DNA from: CAVOHU01 sp963817885
GTDB lineage: Bacteria > Acidobacteriota > Vicinamibacteria > Vicinamibacterales > JAKQTR01
Direction: 5' to 3'
DNA: 64,000 nt
NCBI GenBank assembly: GCA_963817885.1
Contig: CAWFQE010000002.1
Coordinates: 992,001-1,056,000, forward strand
Shown here: in pieces, positions 9,126 to 17,458 of the stretch
Numbering within the stretch: position 1 is the first letter of the stretch
Layout of the letters: every line of letters starts with the position of its first letter
Notes under the pieces: model-generated
Databases searched by the model: none
What the model was told of the DNA's origin: nothing
What the model saw: the letters and a program-made list of their open reading frames with translations, nothing else
Made by a program: the position numbers and the translations under genes

Positions 9126-9425
9126 GCGGGGGACAGGTTACACCCGAAGTGCATCCGTTCGACCGACCCGTCACGCCCGCCGGGTTTGCGCCCCGGACGG
9201 ACGGCGGTCATCTCGCATCCGCCGAAATTCGGTCCATGGCAGCGACGGGCAGGATTGGGTTGCCCGGCCGAGGTCGGTCTGCTGATGGCTGGGTACCGGG
9301 CTGTCACCGGCGAAAAGGTCTCGCGGCCCCGGTAACAAACCGATGCGGTTCCTTCAGTCCCGAGTGTCAATGCGCAGTCGCCACCTGGACCCGCGACTGT
9401 TCGGGATGGAGGGGGGTCCACTCCA
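9126..9425. other. Divergent intergenic region, sigma factor / radical SAM
   Basis: No gene is supported in these 300 bases. The right half holds the first copy of the shared promoter-like element (9332-9360). Overlapping open frames here lack family similarity and codon structure. Confidence 0.6.
9332..9360 (+). promoter_or_regulatory. Shared ECF-type promoter-like element, copy 1
   Basis: GTAACAA at 9332-9338 and TTCAGTCC at 9353-9360, with 20 bases from the start of TAACAA to the start of TTCAGTC. The same arrangement recurs at 10707 and 13057. It precedes the radical SAM gene (start 9426). The following 40 bases also resemble those after copy 3. Confidence 0.6.
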
Positions 9426-10481
9426 ATGTTCAGGAACCTTCGCGTGCTGCCGGCGGCTATACGGAGCATCGACTCGGTCAGGAAAGCCTATCGAAACGGC
9501 TTCTCGACCACGCCTCGCCCCTTTTCAATGTATTTCGAAACTACATACGTGTGCACGTGCAAGTGCGTGTTCTGCGAAAGGTGGAAGGATGGGCCGGGCG
9601 GGCGCCATCGAGAGCTGAGCTGCGAAGAGATCGTTGCGTTGATCGATCAGGCATACGACCTCGGAGTCAGGCTGATCAGTCTGTCAGGAGGAGAGCCACT
9701 GGTGAAGGTGGGGCTTCTGGACACGATGAAATACGCGCGAGGCCGGGGGATGATCACGGTCGTCCCGACAAACGGAACCCTCATCACTGAAGGGAACGTC
9801 GACGACGTGCTGGCGGCGTTCGACTACATCAGTGTGTCGCTGGACAGCCTGGACAGGAGCACCCACGACGAGATCAGGGGCGTGGCCGGCACCTACGATA
9901 GAGCCATGAGAAGCCTGTCGATGCTGAAATCACGTGCGAAGCACACCACGATCAATGTGCAGTCCGTCATGACATCCCGGAATGTGGACGACATACTCGA
10001 GATCAATAGATCGATGTCAAAGCGAGGAATCGATACCAACTTCCAGCCCGTGCACGATGGCTTCGAGAATGGCTTTGCCGTGAAGGAGGGACCCTACACC
10101 TCGTTCGACCATGCCAGCCTGGCAAGTGCAAAGTGTCGGCTCATCAGTGAATATCAGTATTCGGGTTTCATCCAGAGGCTCCTGTTGAAGCGGTACTACG
10201 CCGGAGCCTTCGATTTCCTGGTCGATCCGCAGTCCGCGATGCGCGATGTCACCTGCTTCTCGGGCAGCTTCTCGTTCATGGTGGATCCATACGGCGAGGT
10301 GTTTCCCTGCGACCCGCTCAGAACCAGCATGGGAAACGTGCGGGAACAGACGCTCAGCCAGATATGGACATCGCCGCGCATGAAAGAATTTCGGATACAC
10401 GTGAAGCAGGATCGACGGTGCAGTTGCTGGCTCTTCTGCGCGGGGCCGACGAATCTCAATCTCTCCAAGGCTATCAGGTAG
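9426..10481 (+). CDS. Radical SAM protein with SPASM-like C-terminus
   Basis: A 351-residue radical SAM enzyme. The [4Fe-4S] ligands are C43, C47 and C50 in CTCKCVFC, followed by the GGEP-type motif SLSGGEPLVK, PTNGTLI and the SVSLDS strand of the partial TIM barrel. The C-terminal third has a cluster of cysteines (CFSGSFSFMVDPYGEVFPCDPLR, then CSCWLFCAGPTN) that fits a SPASM/twitch domain holding auxiliary iron-sulfur clusters. Such proteins modify peptides, or act on cofactors and lipids; no precursor peptide gene is visible beside it, so the substrate is unknown. The promoter-like element ends 65 bases upstream of the ATG. Confidence 0.88.
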   Translation: MFRNLRVLPAAIRSIDSVRKAYRNGFSTTPRPFSMYFETTYVCTCKCVFCERWKDGPGGRHRELSCEEIVALIDQAYDLGVRLISLSGGEPLVKVGLLDTMKYARGRGMITVVPTNGTLITEGNVDDVLAAFDYISVSLDSLDRSTHDEIRGVAGTYDRAMRSLSMLKSRAKHTTINVQSVMTSRNVDDILEINRSMSKRGIDTNFQPVHDGFENGFAVKEGPYTSFDHASLASAKCRLISEYQYSGFIQRLLLKRYYAGAFDFLVDPQSAMRDVTCFSGSFSFMVDPYGEVFPCDPLRTSMGNVREQTLSQIWTSPRMKEFRIHVKQDRRCSCWLFCAGPTNLNLSKAIR

Positions 10482-10876
10482 ACTGGCGCGTCGTTCTCCA
10501 ACCCACGGGCGCGCGCCTGATGGCGGCGATCCTCCGATTGGGCGTATGCTGTCGGCGATCTATCCGGTGCGGTTCGTCGAGTCGCGGCGTCGTTTCGAGA
10601 CGGCGGCAGAGGACGGACATGACACCGCTCTCCCGGTCGGAAGTCATCCCTCGTCGCACTCCGTGGTGGCGCGGCAGCCGTCTCGCCGGGCCTCGCTGCC
10701 CGCCGTGTAACAAACCGCCGCCGATTCTTCAGTCCTCGATATCGTCTCAACATCGGCCCGCCCCCTCGGGGCCGCGCTTCTGGCGACCTCGACCGCTCGC
10801 ACTCGTCGGAGTCAGCGGAAAGCTGTGCCCGACCGGTGCGAACCTGTCATCTGTGCCGTCAGCAGGAGGAGGAATC
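10482..10876. other. Intergenic region before the endonuclease-family gene
   Basis: No gene is supported in these 395 bases. They contain copy 2 of the shared promoter-like element (10707-10735) and a strong AGGAGGAGG ribosome-binding site just before the next start. An in-frame extension of the next gene exists but has no sequence support. Confidence 0.6.
10707..10735 (+). promoter_or_regulatory. Shared ECF-type promoter-like element, copy 2
   Basis: GTAACAA at 10707-10713 and TTCAGTCC at 10728-10735, with the same 20-base offset as copies 1 and 3; the spacer CCGCCGATTC is identical in copies 2 and 3 apart from its first bases. It lies about 140 bases before the start at 10877. Confidence 0.6.
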
Positions 10877-12064
10877 ATGAATACGCAGGCCGGGAACGTT
10901 CCTACCGGAATCAGGAGGGACCGCGCCGGCGCGTCCGCGGGCTGGCGCGCCCCAAAGCGCCGCTGCGCGAGCGCCCTTCGACACATCGTGCCGATTGTCG
11001 CGATCGCCATCGCGCTGGCAGTCGCCGCGCCCCGGGCGGCCGGGCTACAGAGTGGAGAGGACGGGAAGTCGTTCAGCGTCTTCACGCAGAACGCGTACGT
11101 CGGAGCGTCCATTGAACGGGTGATGGCGGCCGATCCCTCGAACCCGGAGGCCTTGATCGGCGCCGTCACCACCACCTACTACGAGTTGCTGGCGTCGCAG
11201 CCTGACGTCCGCATGAAAGGCATCGCGGACCGGATCGCGAAGCGGATGCCTGATGTCGTCGCCCTCCAGGAAATCTATCTCCTGCGGAAGCAGTCGCCTG
11301 GCGACCTGCTCGCCGGAGGGACGACGCCGGCAACAGAGGTCGTGGCGGACTTCCTGCACAGTCTCATGGACGCGCTGGCAGCCAAGAGGCTTCATTACGC
11401 GGTCGCCGCCGTCAGTACGGAAACGGACGTCGAGATGCCGATGATCAACATGGAGACGGGCGAAATCGACGATGCGCGTCTCACGGATCGTGAGGTCATC
11501 CTGGTCCGAGCGGACTTGCCGCGCGGGAAGCTGCGTGTCTCGAACAGCATGAACGGCCACTTCGACACCCACCTGAGCCTGCCGAATGGCATCGAGGTGA
11601 TGCAGGGCTGGTGCTCGGTTGATGTCACCGTGCGGGGTGAGCGCTTTCGCTTCATCAACGCTCATCTTCAGGACGAAACGTTTCCAGAGATCCAGCTGGC
11701 CCAGGCAGCAGAGCTTCTGGCCGGCCCGGTGGACACCGGCCTGCCGGTCATGATGGCTGGCGATTTCAACGCCGACCCCAACGGGCTGAATGGCACCGCG
11801 ACCTACCCGGTCCTGATCGAGGGGGGGTTCACCGACACCTGGAGCGAGCTTCACCCGCACTTGCCGGGGTTCACGTGGGGCCACGATCCGCTGCTGTCGG
11901 ACCCGAGCGTGGAGCTGAAGTGGCGGATCGACCTCGTCCTGTTCAAGGGCCACCTGTTCGAGCCGGAAAGGGCGACGACTATCGACGTCGGCCTGAATCG
12001 CAAGGCGCCTCCATTCTGGCCGTCCGACCACGCTGGAGTTGCGGCCCGGTTCTCGCTAAGGTAG
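10877..12064 (+). CDS. Exported endonuclease/exonuclease/phosphatase-family protein
   Basis: A 395-residue member of the DNase I-like fold superfamily. A basic N-terminus followed by a hydrophobic segment (HIVPIVAIAIALAVAAP, about residues 36-52) indicates export. Catalytic motifs are visible in order: SVFTQNAYVG, the metal-binding glutamate in VVALQEIY, FINAHLQDE, MMAGDFNADPNG, WRIDLVLF and the terminal SDHAGVAARF. Members hydrolyse nucleic acids, inositol phosphates or sphingomyelin; the substrate cannot be read from the motifs. The ATG at 10877 is preceded at 5 bases by AGGAGGAGG, which decides the start against a longer open frame beginning at 10364. Confidence 0.88.
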   Translation: MNTQAGNVPTGIRRDRAGASAGWRAPKRRCASALRHIVPIVAIAIALAVAAPRAAGLQSGEDGKSFSVFTQNAYVGASIERVMAADPSNPEALIGAVTTTYYELLASQPDVRMKGIADRIAKRMPDVVALQEIYLLRKQSPGDLLAGGTTPATEVVADFLHSLMDALAAKRLHYAVAAVSTETDVEMPMINMETGEIDDARLTDREVILVRADLPRGKLRVSNSMNGHFDTHLSLPNGIEVMQGWCSVDVTVRGERFRFINAHLQDETFPEIQLAQAAELLAGPVDTGLPVMMAGDFNADPNGLNGTATYPVLIEGGFTDTWSELHPHLPGFTWGHDPLLSDPSVELKWRIDLVLFKGHLFEPERATTIDVGLNRKAPPFWPSDHAGVAARFSLR

Positions 12065-12089
12065 CGCCAGGTCCGCCCCACGTCGAACG

Positions 12090-12125
12090 GGCGCCAGGCG
12101 ACGGGTTGGACCCTCGCCTGGCGCC
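12090..12125 (+). terminator. Hairpin after the endonuclease-family gene
   Basis: Perfect 12-bp inverted repeat, GGCGCCAGGCGA at 12090-12101 and its complement at 12114-12125, with a 12-base loop. No T-run follows, so it may be a stabilising or Rho-associated structure rather than an intrinsic terminator. Confidence 0.5.
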
Positions 12126-12184
12126 ATGCGTTGGCGCTCGGCGTCGACGGGGGGGAACGGCGGCTCCGCCTGAAGGAGGCTGTC

Positions 12185-12937
12185 ATGAGACTCACATCGG
12201 CGCTCGTGCCGCTGCTCGTGCTGACGGCATCGGTTCCTTCCGCAACGGCGCAGGAGCGGTTTGCCGGTCCGCTGGCCGATTCGGTTGCCCGCGAGGCCGC
12301 GCGGTTGGGGACAGAGGCAGTCCCCGGGGCTCAGGACAGCTCAGCATCACCATCTCAGCCGACCTCGAGCCGACGGGCTGATCCGCTCCCGGCCGGCACC
12401 CGCGTGAGGCTCACCGCCGGTCCTGTGGTCGACGTGCCAGGACTGATCAGGCTCGACACCTCCGTCGCTTACCAGTCCGAAGCGAAGAACGCCGCGGCTG
12501 GCATCGTATCGAGCGATGAAACCGCCGTGACCGTCCAGGACTCGAACCGACGACGTGTCACCGTCCCGCAGCCTCGCGCGATCATCGTCGGCCGGGTGGA
12601 ACGATGGGATGGGCAGATCCTCACGGTCGCCCGCGAATCCGGACCCGTGATCTCGATTCCGAGGGGAGCCATCGCACGCCTCGATCGATTCGACGGAACG
12701 ACGCCGCGAAGTGAATCGGCCCGTCGAGCCTTCATTGCTGGTGCCCGCGTCTGTGGCGGGATCGGAGGCGCCTTTTCGCTTGCGGGCATCGGCGCGTGGC
12801 AATGGCGTGCGCCGGTGGCGGTGATCCTCGCAACTACGCCGGCGCTGCTGTGCGGTGGAGTGGGCGCTCTGGCTGCCGCGGCCGGCGGCCCCCAGGACCG
12901 TTGGATGCCGATCGACGTGACGTCACTGGACAAGTAG
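12185..12937 (+). CDS. Exported protein of unknown function, paralogue 1
   Basis: A 250-residue protein with a signal peptide (RLTSALVPLLVLTASVPSA, cleavage near ATA-QE at about residue 23). The middle is predicted beta-rich and contains GRVERWDGQILTV and GPVISIPRGAIARLDR; the C-terminal 70 residues have two Gly/Ala-rich hydrophobic stretches and end RWMPIDVTSLDK. The protein at 13251 shares the SxxREAARLG start of the mature region, the WDG block, the SIPR-AI-RL block and the DVxxLDK end, so the two are tandem paralogues. I do not recognise the family. GAAGGAGG precedes the ATG by 5 bases. There is no copy of the shared promoter element before it, so it may be read with the upstream gene. 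Confidence 0.8.
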   Translation: MRLTSALVPLLVLTASVPSATAQERFAGPLADSVAREAARLGTEAVPGAQDSSASPSQPTSSRRADPLPAGTRVRLTAGPVVDVPGLIRLDTSVAYQSEAKNAAAGIVSSDETAVTVQDSNRRRVTVPQPRAIIVGRVERWDGQILTVARESGPVISIPRGAIARLDRFDGTTPRSESARRAFIAGARVCGGIGGAFSLAGIGAWQWRAPVAVILATTPALLCGGVGALAAAAGGPQDRWMPIDVTSLDK

Positions 12938-13250
12938 GTTCGGAACGCTCACGGCTGGCAGGCAAGACGCCGCCACGGCGCCTGTCGGCGAGTCAGGTGT
13001 TGCCGCACGACGCCCTGTCGCACCCGGGTCCGACCTCGTGGTCCCTGCGGGCTTCCGTAACAATCCTCCGCCGATTCTTCAGTCCTGAATGTCAGCGGGC
13101 AGTCATCGCTACCCGCGCGTGACCACCCCGACGCGGCTCGCGATGGCGCGCGAGCTCCCGTATGTGGCGCCGCCCGTGTCGGGGCGCCGGGCACTGTGAA
13201 GGGTTGTCGGCGGAGGCGCGAGGTAACCACGGCCCCCAGCGGAGGCCGTC
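12938..13250. other. Intergenic region between the paralogues
   Basis: No gene is supported in these 313 bases. They contain copy 3 of the shared promoter-like element (13057-13085), 165 bases before the next start. Confidence 0.6.
13057..13085 (+). promoter_or_regulatory. Shared ECF-type promoter-like element, copy 3
   Basis: GTAACAA at 13057-13063 and TTCAGTCC at 13078-13085. It differs from copy 2 at 2 of 29 positions. The region after it (13086-13122) aligns with the region after copy 1, for example GTCAGCGGGCAGTC against GTCAATGCGCAGTC. Confidence 0.6.
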
Positions 13251-14006
13251 ATGAAGCTCACATTGGTCCTGGTGGCTGCGCTTGTGCTCATGGTGGCGCT
13301 CACTCCCGCGATGGCGCAGGAGCGCAGCGCCGCGTCGCTCACCGAATCCATCGCTCGCGAGGCCGCCCGGTTGGGTGCCGTGGCTGCTCTTCCAGCCCGG
13401 AACGGCTCGGCGTCCGCGGCGCAGGCCGCATCGAGTCGACCGGCCGAGACGCTTCAAAAGGGCACTCGGATTCGCGTGACCACCGCGCCAGTGGCGGAAG
13501 GGCCAGGCCTCATGAGGACCGGACACGACGTCAATCTCCAAGCCGCGAATTGCGACGCTGGTGAGCGCGTTCGCGGCCGCGACGGGGACAGCACGGCGTT
13601 CCGGCGGCCTGATACCACAGAGGCCACGCCCCGGCGAGCTCGTGGGCCGGTCATCGGACAGGTCGAGGATTGGGATGGCAAGACTCTCAGGGTGACTTGC
13701 GAGAACGGCCCGGTGGTCTCTATTCCTCGGGAGGCGATCGGGCGTCTCGAGCGGTCCGGCGGATCGCCATCGCGCCTGCATTCGGCCGCCGTGGGGCTGG
13801 GGATAGGCGCCGCGGTCGGCGGCGGGATCGGATTGGGAGTCGGCCTCAGCTCCTGCACGACACTCGGGAGTTTCACGATGTGTCCCAAGATCAACTTCCT
13901 ACCCGTTGCGGTTCTCGCCGGGGTTGGCATCGGCGCCCTGATGGGCGCTTCGGCCTCGACTACCGAGCGTTGGACTTCAGTCGACGTCAGGTATCTGGAC
14001 AAATAG
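13251..14006 (+). CDS. Exported glycine-zipper protein of unknown function, paralogue 2
   Basis: A 251-residue protein paralogous to the one at 12185. It has a signal peptide (LTLVLVAALVLMVALTPAMA), the SIAREAARLG block, GQVEDWDGKTLRV, GPVVSIPREAIGRLER and the end RWTSVDVRYLDK. The C-terminal hydrophobic part is rich in GxxxG (GLGIGAAVGGGIGLGVGLSS), suggesting membrane insertion or oligomerisation. Residues about 85-125 are Arg/Asp-rich and do not align with paralogue 1, which could reflect a compensated double frame change or simple divergence. AGCGGAGG lies 6 bases before the ATG. Function unknown. Confidence 0.8.
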   Translation: MKLTLVLVAALVLMVALTPAMAQERSAASLTESIAREAARLGAVAALPARNGSASAAQAASSRPAETLQKGTRIRVTTAPVAEGPGLMRTGHDVNLQAANCDAGERVRGRDGDSTAFRRPDTTEATPRRARGPVIGQVEDWDGKTLRVTCENGPVVSIPREAIGRLERSGGSPSRLHSAAVGLGIGAAVGGGIGLGVGLSSCTTLGSFTMCPKINFLPVAVLAGVGIGALMGASASTTERWTSVDVRYLDK

Positions 14007-14209
14007 ACGACGGCTTCTGCTGGTTCGACCTGATGTCGTTCCCCGTGTGTCGTCAATCGAACTGCAAGTCGGGCCAGGCGATCTCGGCCGTTCGGCATCC
14101 GCGGTTGCGATCGGAGGCGGCGTCGGGCTTTCGGGTTACACGGTCGGTGGACCGCTGTCGACGCAGGTGGGAGGCGCAGTCAGGCAACGCGCTCTGCTAA
14201 CATAGGCGG

Positions 14210-14713
14210 ATGCCTGCACCAGTCTCGTTCGACGTCACCTCGAAGGTGGACCTCCAGGAGGTCGACAACGCCGTGAACCAGGCCCTGAAGGAAGTGGCTC
14301 AGCGCTACGACTTCAAGGGATCGAAGGCGGCGATCGAATTCAGCCGCGGCGAGGGCACCGTGACGCTGGTCGCCGACGACGAGTTCAAGATGCGGTCCCT
14401 GTGGGAGCTGCTCGAGGGGCGCATGGTCAAGCGCCAGGTCCCCATCAAGAACCTCAAGCTCGGCGAGATCGAGCACGGGGCCAACGACACGGTCAGGCGC
14501 GTCGTCACCCTGCAGCAGGGCATTCCGATCGAAGCGTCCAAGGAGATCGTGAAGTTCATCAAGGACAGGAAGCTGAAGAAAGTCCAGGCTTCCATCCAGG
14601 CCGATCAGCTCCGGATCTCCTCGCCGTCGAAGGACGAGCTGCAGGAAGTCATGCGATTGCTTCGCGAGCAGGATTTCGGCGTGGCGCTGCAGTTCGGCAA
14701 TTACCGGGAATAG
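14210..14713 (+). CDS. yajQ: YajQ family cyclic di-GMP-binding protein
   Basis: A 167-residue cytoplasmic protein of normal family length. It starts SFDVTSKVDLQEVDNAVNQA and has the family blocks RYDFKGSKAAIEF, LVADDEFK, KRQVPIKNL, QGIPIEASKEIVKFIKD and the C-terminal FGVALQFGNYR. YajQ proteins have two ferredoxin-like folds; some bind cyclic di-GMP and act as transcriptional co-regulators, and others bind nucleotides or tRNA. No clear operon partner: the next gene is convergent. Confidence 0.95.
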   Translation: MPAPVSFDVTSKVDLQEVDNAVNQALKEVAQRYDFKGSKAAIEFSRGEGTVTLVADDEFKMRSLWELLEGRMVKRQVPIKNLKLGEIEHGANDTVRRVVTLQQGIPIEASKEIVKFIKDRKLKKVQASIQADQLRISSPSKDELQEVMRLLREQDFGVALQFGNYRE

Positions 14714-14762
14714 AAGAACCGTTCGCCCGCGCCCGCGCGGCAATCACCGATCACGCCAGGAG

Positions 14763-17351
14763 TCACGATGGGGGCGCACGCCCATCGAGCGTCTGCACAA
14801 GGGCGTTCCACAGTGCCTCCTTGGCGCTGGCTGAAGCGGCGAACAGCTCATCTGAGAATCGCCGGTACGTCAGCAATTCCTGGTAGATTCCGGCGCTTCG
14901 ATACGAGTTCAGCTCCATCCCCGCCAGGTACTGCAGCCGCAGGGTCCGGTCGCTGTTGATTTCGGAGCCATTCAGCCACTGTCGAAGGTCCGGCTCCCAC
15001 CCGGTGAAGGTTGCCAGCAGATCGACGGCGGATCGAAATCCGACGCCCCGCAGCGACGCGGCGACCTCGGCAAGGCCGGGCTCGGCAAGCCGTCGCTCGA
15101 TCTCGTCGACGTCGATCCTGCCCGGATCTCTCTGGCCCATGAGCACGATATCGATGCCCCGCGCATCCCGCGCGTTGCCCCAGATCGTTCCGCGGGGAAA
15201 CACCTCGAAGAACGTCGCGATCTCCATCTTCACGGCATCGACGTCCGTCTCGTACAGCGGCACCCATTGGGTCACGATCCCGCCGGGGTTGAGATGCTGC
15301 CGCACCAGTTCGAAATACTCCTTCGTGTACAGCGTCGCCGAACCCTTCACCCACGGGTGAATCGGGTCCGAGGTGACGATGTCGAACCGGTCACTCGTTG
15401 TCAGCAGGTAGTGTCTCGCATCGTCGTACGTAACGCGGACTCGGGGATCGCGCAGAACATTGTCATTCTCTCGTTCGAAGTAGGAGGCCACGACCGTCGG
15501 GATCAATGGCTCGATTTCGACAATGGCAATGCGGGTGATGTCGTGGTAGGGCACGAACGACCCAGCGGTGACGCCTGCTCCCAACCCGGCCACGAGCACC
15601 GAACGAGGTTTCGCGTGGATCAGAGCGGGAAGGTGCGCCAGCATCCGCTGCAATCTCATGTCCTGCCGCTGGCTGGACGCTTCAACCTTGCCGCTGACGT
15701 GGAAGTTCCTCACGCCGTCCGGGAACTGCGACACGGCGACCGACGCATTGATGCCCTCGCCGGCGTAGATCACCTCCACGTGGCCGATCCAGGAGGCCAT
15801 TTGCCGGCCATACGCGACGAGCATTCCAGGGATCGGGGGAATGGAGATCATCAGCCAGGCGGCGAGTCCCGCGGATCCGGCCATCAGGACGCCGGCAAAC
15901 GGGATCCTGAGCGCACGGTCCGACCCCTGGCCGGCCCCCGCGTCCGCGTGGAACGTCCTGCGTGCGAGCGGCGCGATGAGCGCCAGGCCGGCGATCGCTG
16001 ACATGCCTATCAGCGCGCGCTGCGCGTCCTGACTGCCCCAGCGAGGGATCACCCACAGGCTGGTCGCAATCGAGCCGACGAGGGCCCCAAGGGTGTTGGC
16101 CGCGTACAAGCCGCCAACCACCCGATCCAGGCCTCGCCCCGGCAAAGCCGCCGCGGCGAGCGCCAAGGGGAAACTCGCCCCCCAGAGGACGGCTGCCGGA
16201 GGAACCACCCAGAGGCACCGCGCGACATCGAGTTGGAACGCGAGCGACGGACTGGTCGACAAGGTTGGATTGAGCGGCCAGTAAGGCAGCACGTTCGACA
16301 GCATGAACGCGGCCCAAGCTATCGCCGCGGAGAGGAGCAGTTGACAGACGCCAAGTGCGAGTCGCGGCTTCGATGTCCGCCCGGCGACGAGCGAGCCCAT
16401 CCAGGTGCCGAGTCCGAGCGCGCCGAGGAATACGGCCAGGACGACCGAGAACGTGTAGACCGTCGCGCCCAACATCAGCGACAGGATGCGAGTCCAGATG
16501 ACTTCCGCAGAAAGCGCGCACGCTCCTGAAACGGCGACGGCCAGGTACACCGGAAGCTCGTCCGGACGAACCTCCAGGAACCTCCGTCGTGTGCTGACAG
16601 CGGCCGCCGCCGATTCGCGACTGGGGCGCTCGGTCGGTTCCGGACCCGCGTGATACGCCGTGCGTCCCGCGATGATCAGGCTGATTGCTGCCGCCATCCC
16701 GTTGATGGCCGCGGCCGCGTAAGTTGCCGTCTCTGCGTCGTGGATCCTGAGCAGGTAGAAACCCGCGAACAGGCAGCCGAACACCGCGCCGGCGATGTTG
16801 GCGGCGTAGAAGAGCCCGAGCCACGAGACCCCGCGGGGCGACGATTCGACAAAGCGGCCCAGGACCGGCAGGGTCGCGCCCATCAGCAACGTGGACGGAA
16901 GCAGGCAGGCGGCCGAGATTGCTCCGCGCACCAGAAACCCCGGCAGCCCATGCTCCACGCCCGCAATGTACAGGCGCCCGGCCACGGGCAGCGCGAACAG
17001 CACCGCGATCCCGAGGATTCCCGCCCCCGCTTCGAGCATCGCGTAGCTGACGAGCGGATGCTGGCGGGAAGGTATCAGCCGCGGCGCGGCCAGGCTTCCC
17101 AGGCAGGTCCCGCCCATGAAGGTGGCCAGCAGGACGCCAAGGCTCACGGCCGTGGAACCAATGACCAGTTGAAGCCGGTCGAACCAGACAATCTCGTAGA
17201 TCAGCGCGGCACAGCCGCTGCCCGTGTACAGGAAGAGCACGGCAAGACGGAGAGCGCCCGAGTCAGACGTGCGCGCGTGCGTGGAACTCCGGGCCGTCGG
17301 CTCGAGGTCCCGCCGCTTCTTCGGCTGACCACGGGATCGCGGCTTGGACAT
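14763..17351 (-). CDS. Fused membrane (MFS-like)/spermidine synthase-like protein
   Basis: An 862-residue protein. A basic N-terminal tail is followed by two blocks of hydrophobic helices (about residues 30-240 and 265-530) that resemble the MFS-like half of fused MFS/spermidine synthases. The C-terminal soluble domain (about residues 580-790) has the methyltransferase-like VLVAGLGAGVTAG, the acidic VEIEP loop, YDDARHYLLTT and DIVTSDPIHPW, matching spermidine-synthase folds. The usual polyamine active-site pattern is not obvious, so true aminopropyltransferase activity is doubtful. The ATG at 17351 follows GGAAG. The gene lies just downstream of a 23-bp palindrome that separates it from the TonB receptor. 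Confidence 0.87.
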   Translation of the reverse strand: MSKPRSRGQPKKRRDLEPTARSSTHARTSDSGALRLAVLFLYTGSGCAALIYEIVWFDRLQLVIGSTAVSLGVLLATFMGGTCLGSLAAPRLIPSRQHPLVSYAMLEAGAGILGIAVLFALPVAGRLYIAGVEHGLPGFLVRGAISAACLLPSTLLMGATLPVLGRFVESSPRGVSWLGLFYAANIAGAVFGCLFAGFYLLRIHDAETATYAAAAINGMAAAISLIIAGRTAYHAGPEPTERPSRESAAAAVSTRRRFLEVRPDELPVYLAVAVSGACALSAEVIWTRILSLMLGATVYTFSVVLAVFLGALGLGTWMGSLVAGRTSKPRLALGVCQLLLSAAIAWAAFMLSNVLPYWPLNPTLSTSPSLAFQLDVARCLWVVPPAAVLWGASFPLALAAAALPGRGLDRVVGGLYAANTLGALVGSIATSLWVIPRWGSQDAQRALIGMSAIAGLALIAPLARRTFHADAGAGQGSDRALRIPFAGVLMAGSAGLAAWLMISIPPIPGMLVAYGRQMASWIGHVEVIYAGEGINASVAVSQFPDGVRNFHVSGKVEASSQRQDMRLQRMLAHLPALIHAKPRSVLVAGLGAGVTAGSFVPYHDITRIAIVEIEPLIPTVVASYFERENDNVLRDPRVRVTYDDARHYLLTTSDRFDIVTSDPIHPWVKGSATLYTKEYFELVRQHLNPGGIVTQWVPLYETDVDAVKMEIATFFEVFPRGTIWGNARDARGIDIVLMGQRDPGRIDVDEIERRLAEPGLAEVAASLRGVGFRSAVDLLATFTGWEPDLRQWLNGSEINSDRTLRLQYLAGMELNSYRSAGIYQELLTYRRFSDELFAASASAKEALWNALVQTLDGRAPPS

Positions 17352-17385
17352 GGATCTTCCAGCGACGCTCTAGAGCGCGGAACAG

Positions 17386-17443
17386 CCCGCCGCGTCCACA
17401 GATACCGGCCTGACGGAGCACCGGTATCTGTGGACGCGGCGGG
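17386..17443 (-). terminator. Perfect 23-bp palindrome after the TonB receptor gene
   Basis: Arms at 17386-17408 (starting CCCGCCGCGTCCACAG) and 17421-17443 are perfect complements, with a 12-base loop. It starts 15 bases after the receptor stop codon. No T-run follows, so it may be a REP-like element or a transcript-end stabiliser rather than a standard terminator. Confidence 0.6.
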
Positions 17444-17458
17444 AGGCAGAACCGGAGG

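Noticed and set aside
10364..10876. N-terminal extension of the endonuclease-family protein by 171 residues
   Set aside because: The extension overlaps the radical SAM gene and the promoter element; AGGAGGAGG before 10877 marks the real start.
14047..14200. Open frame with Gly-rich product (GGGVGLSGYTVGG) before yajQ
   Set aside because: Resembles a glycine-zipper remnant of the paralogue family but has no signal peptide, no conserved blocks and no ribosome-binding site.
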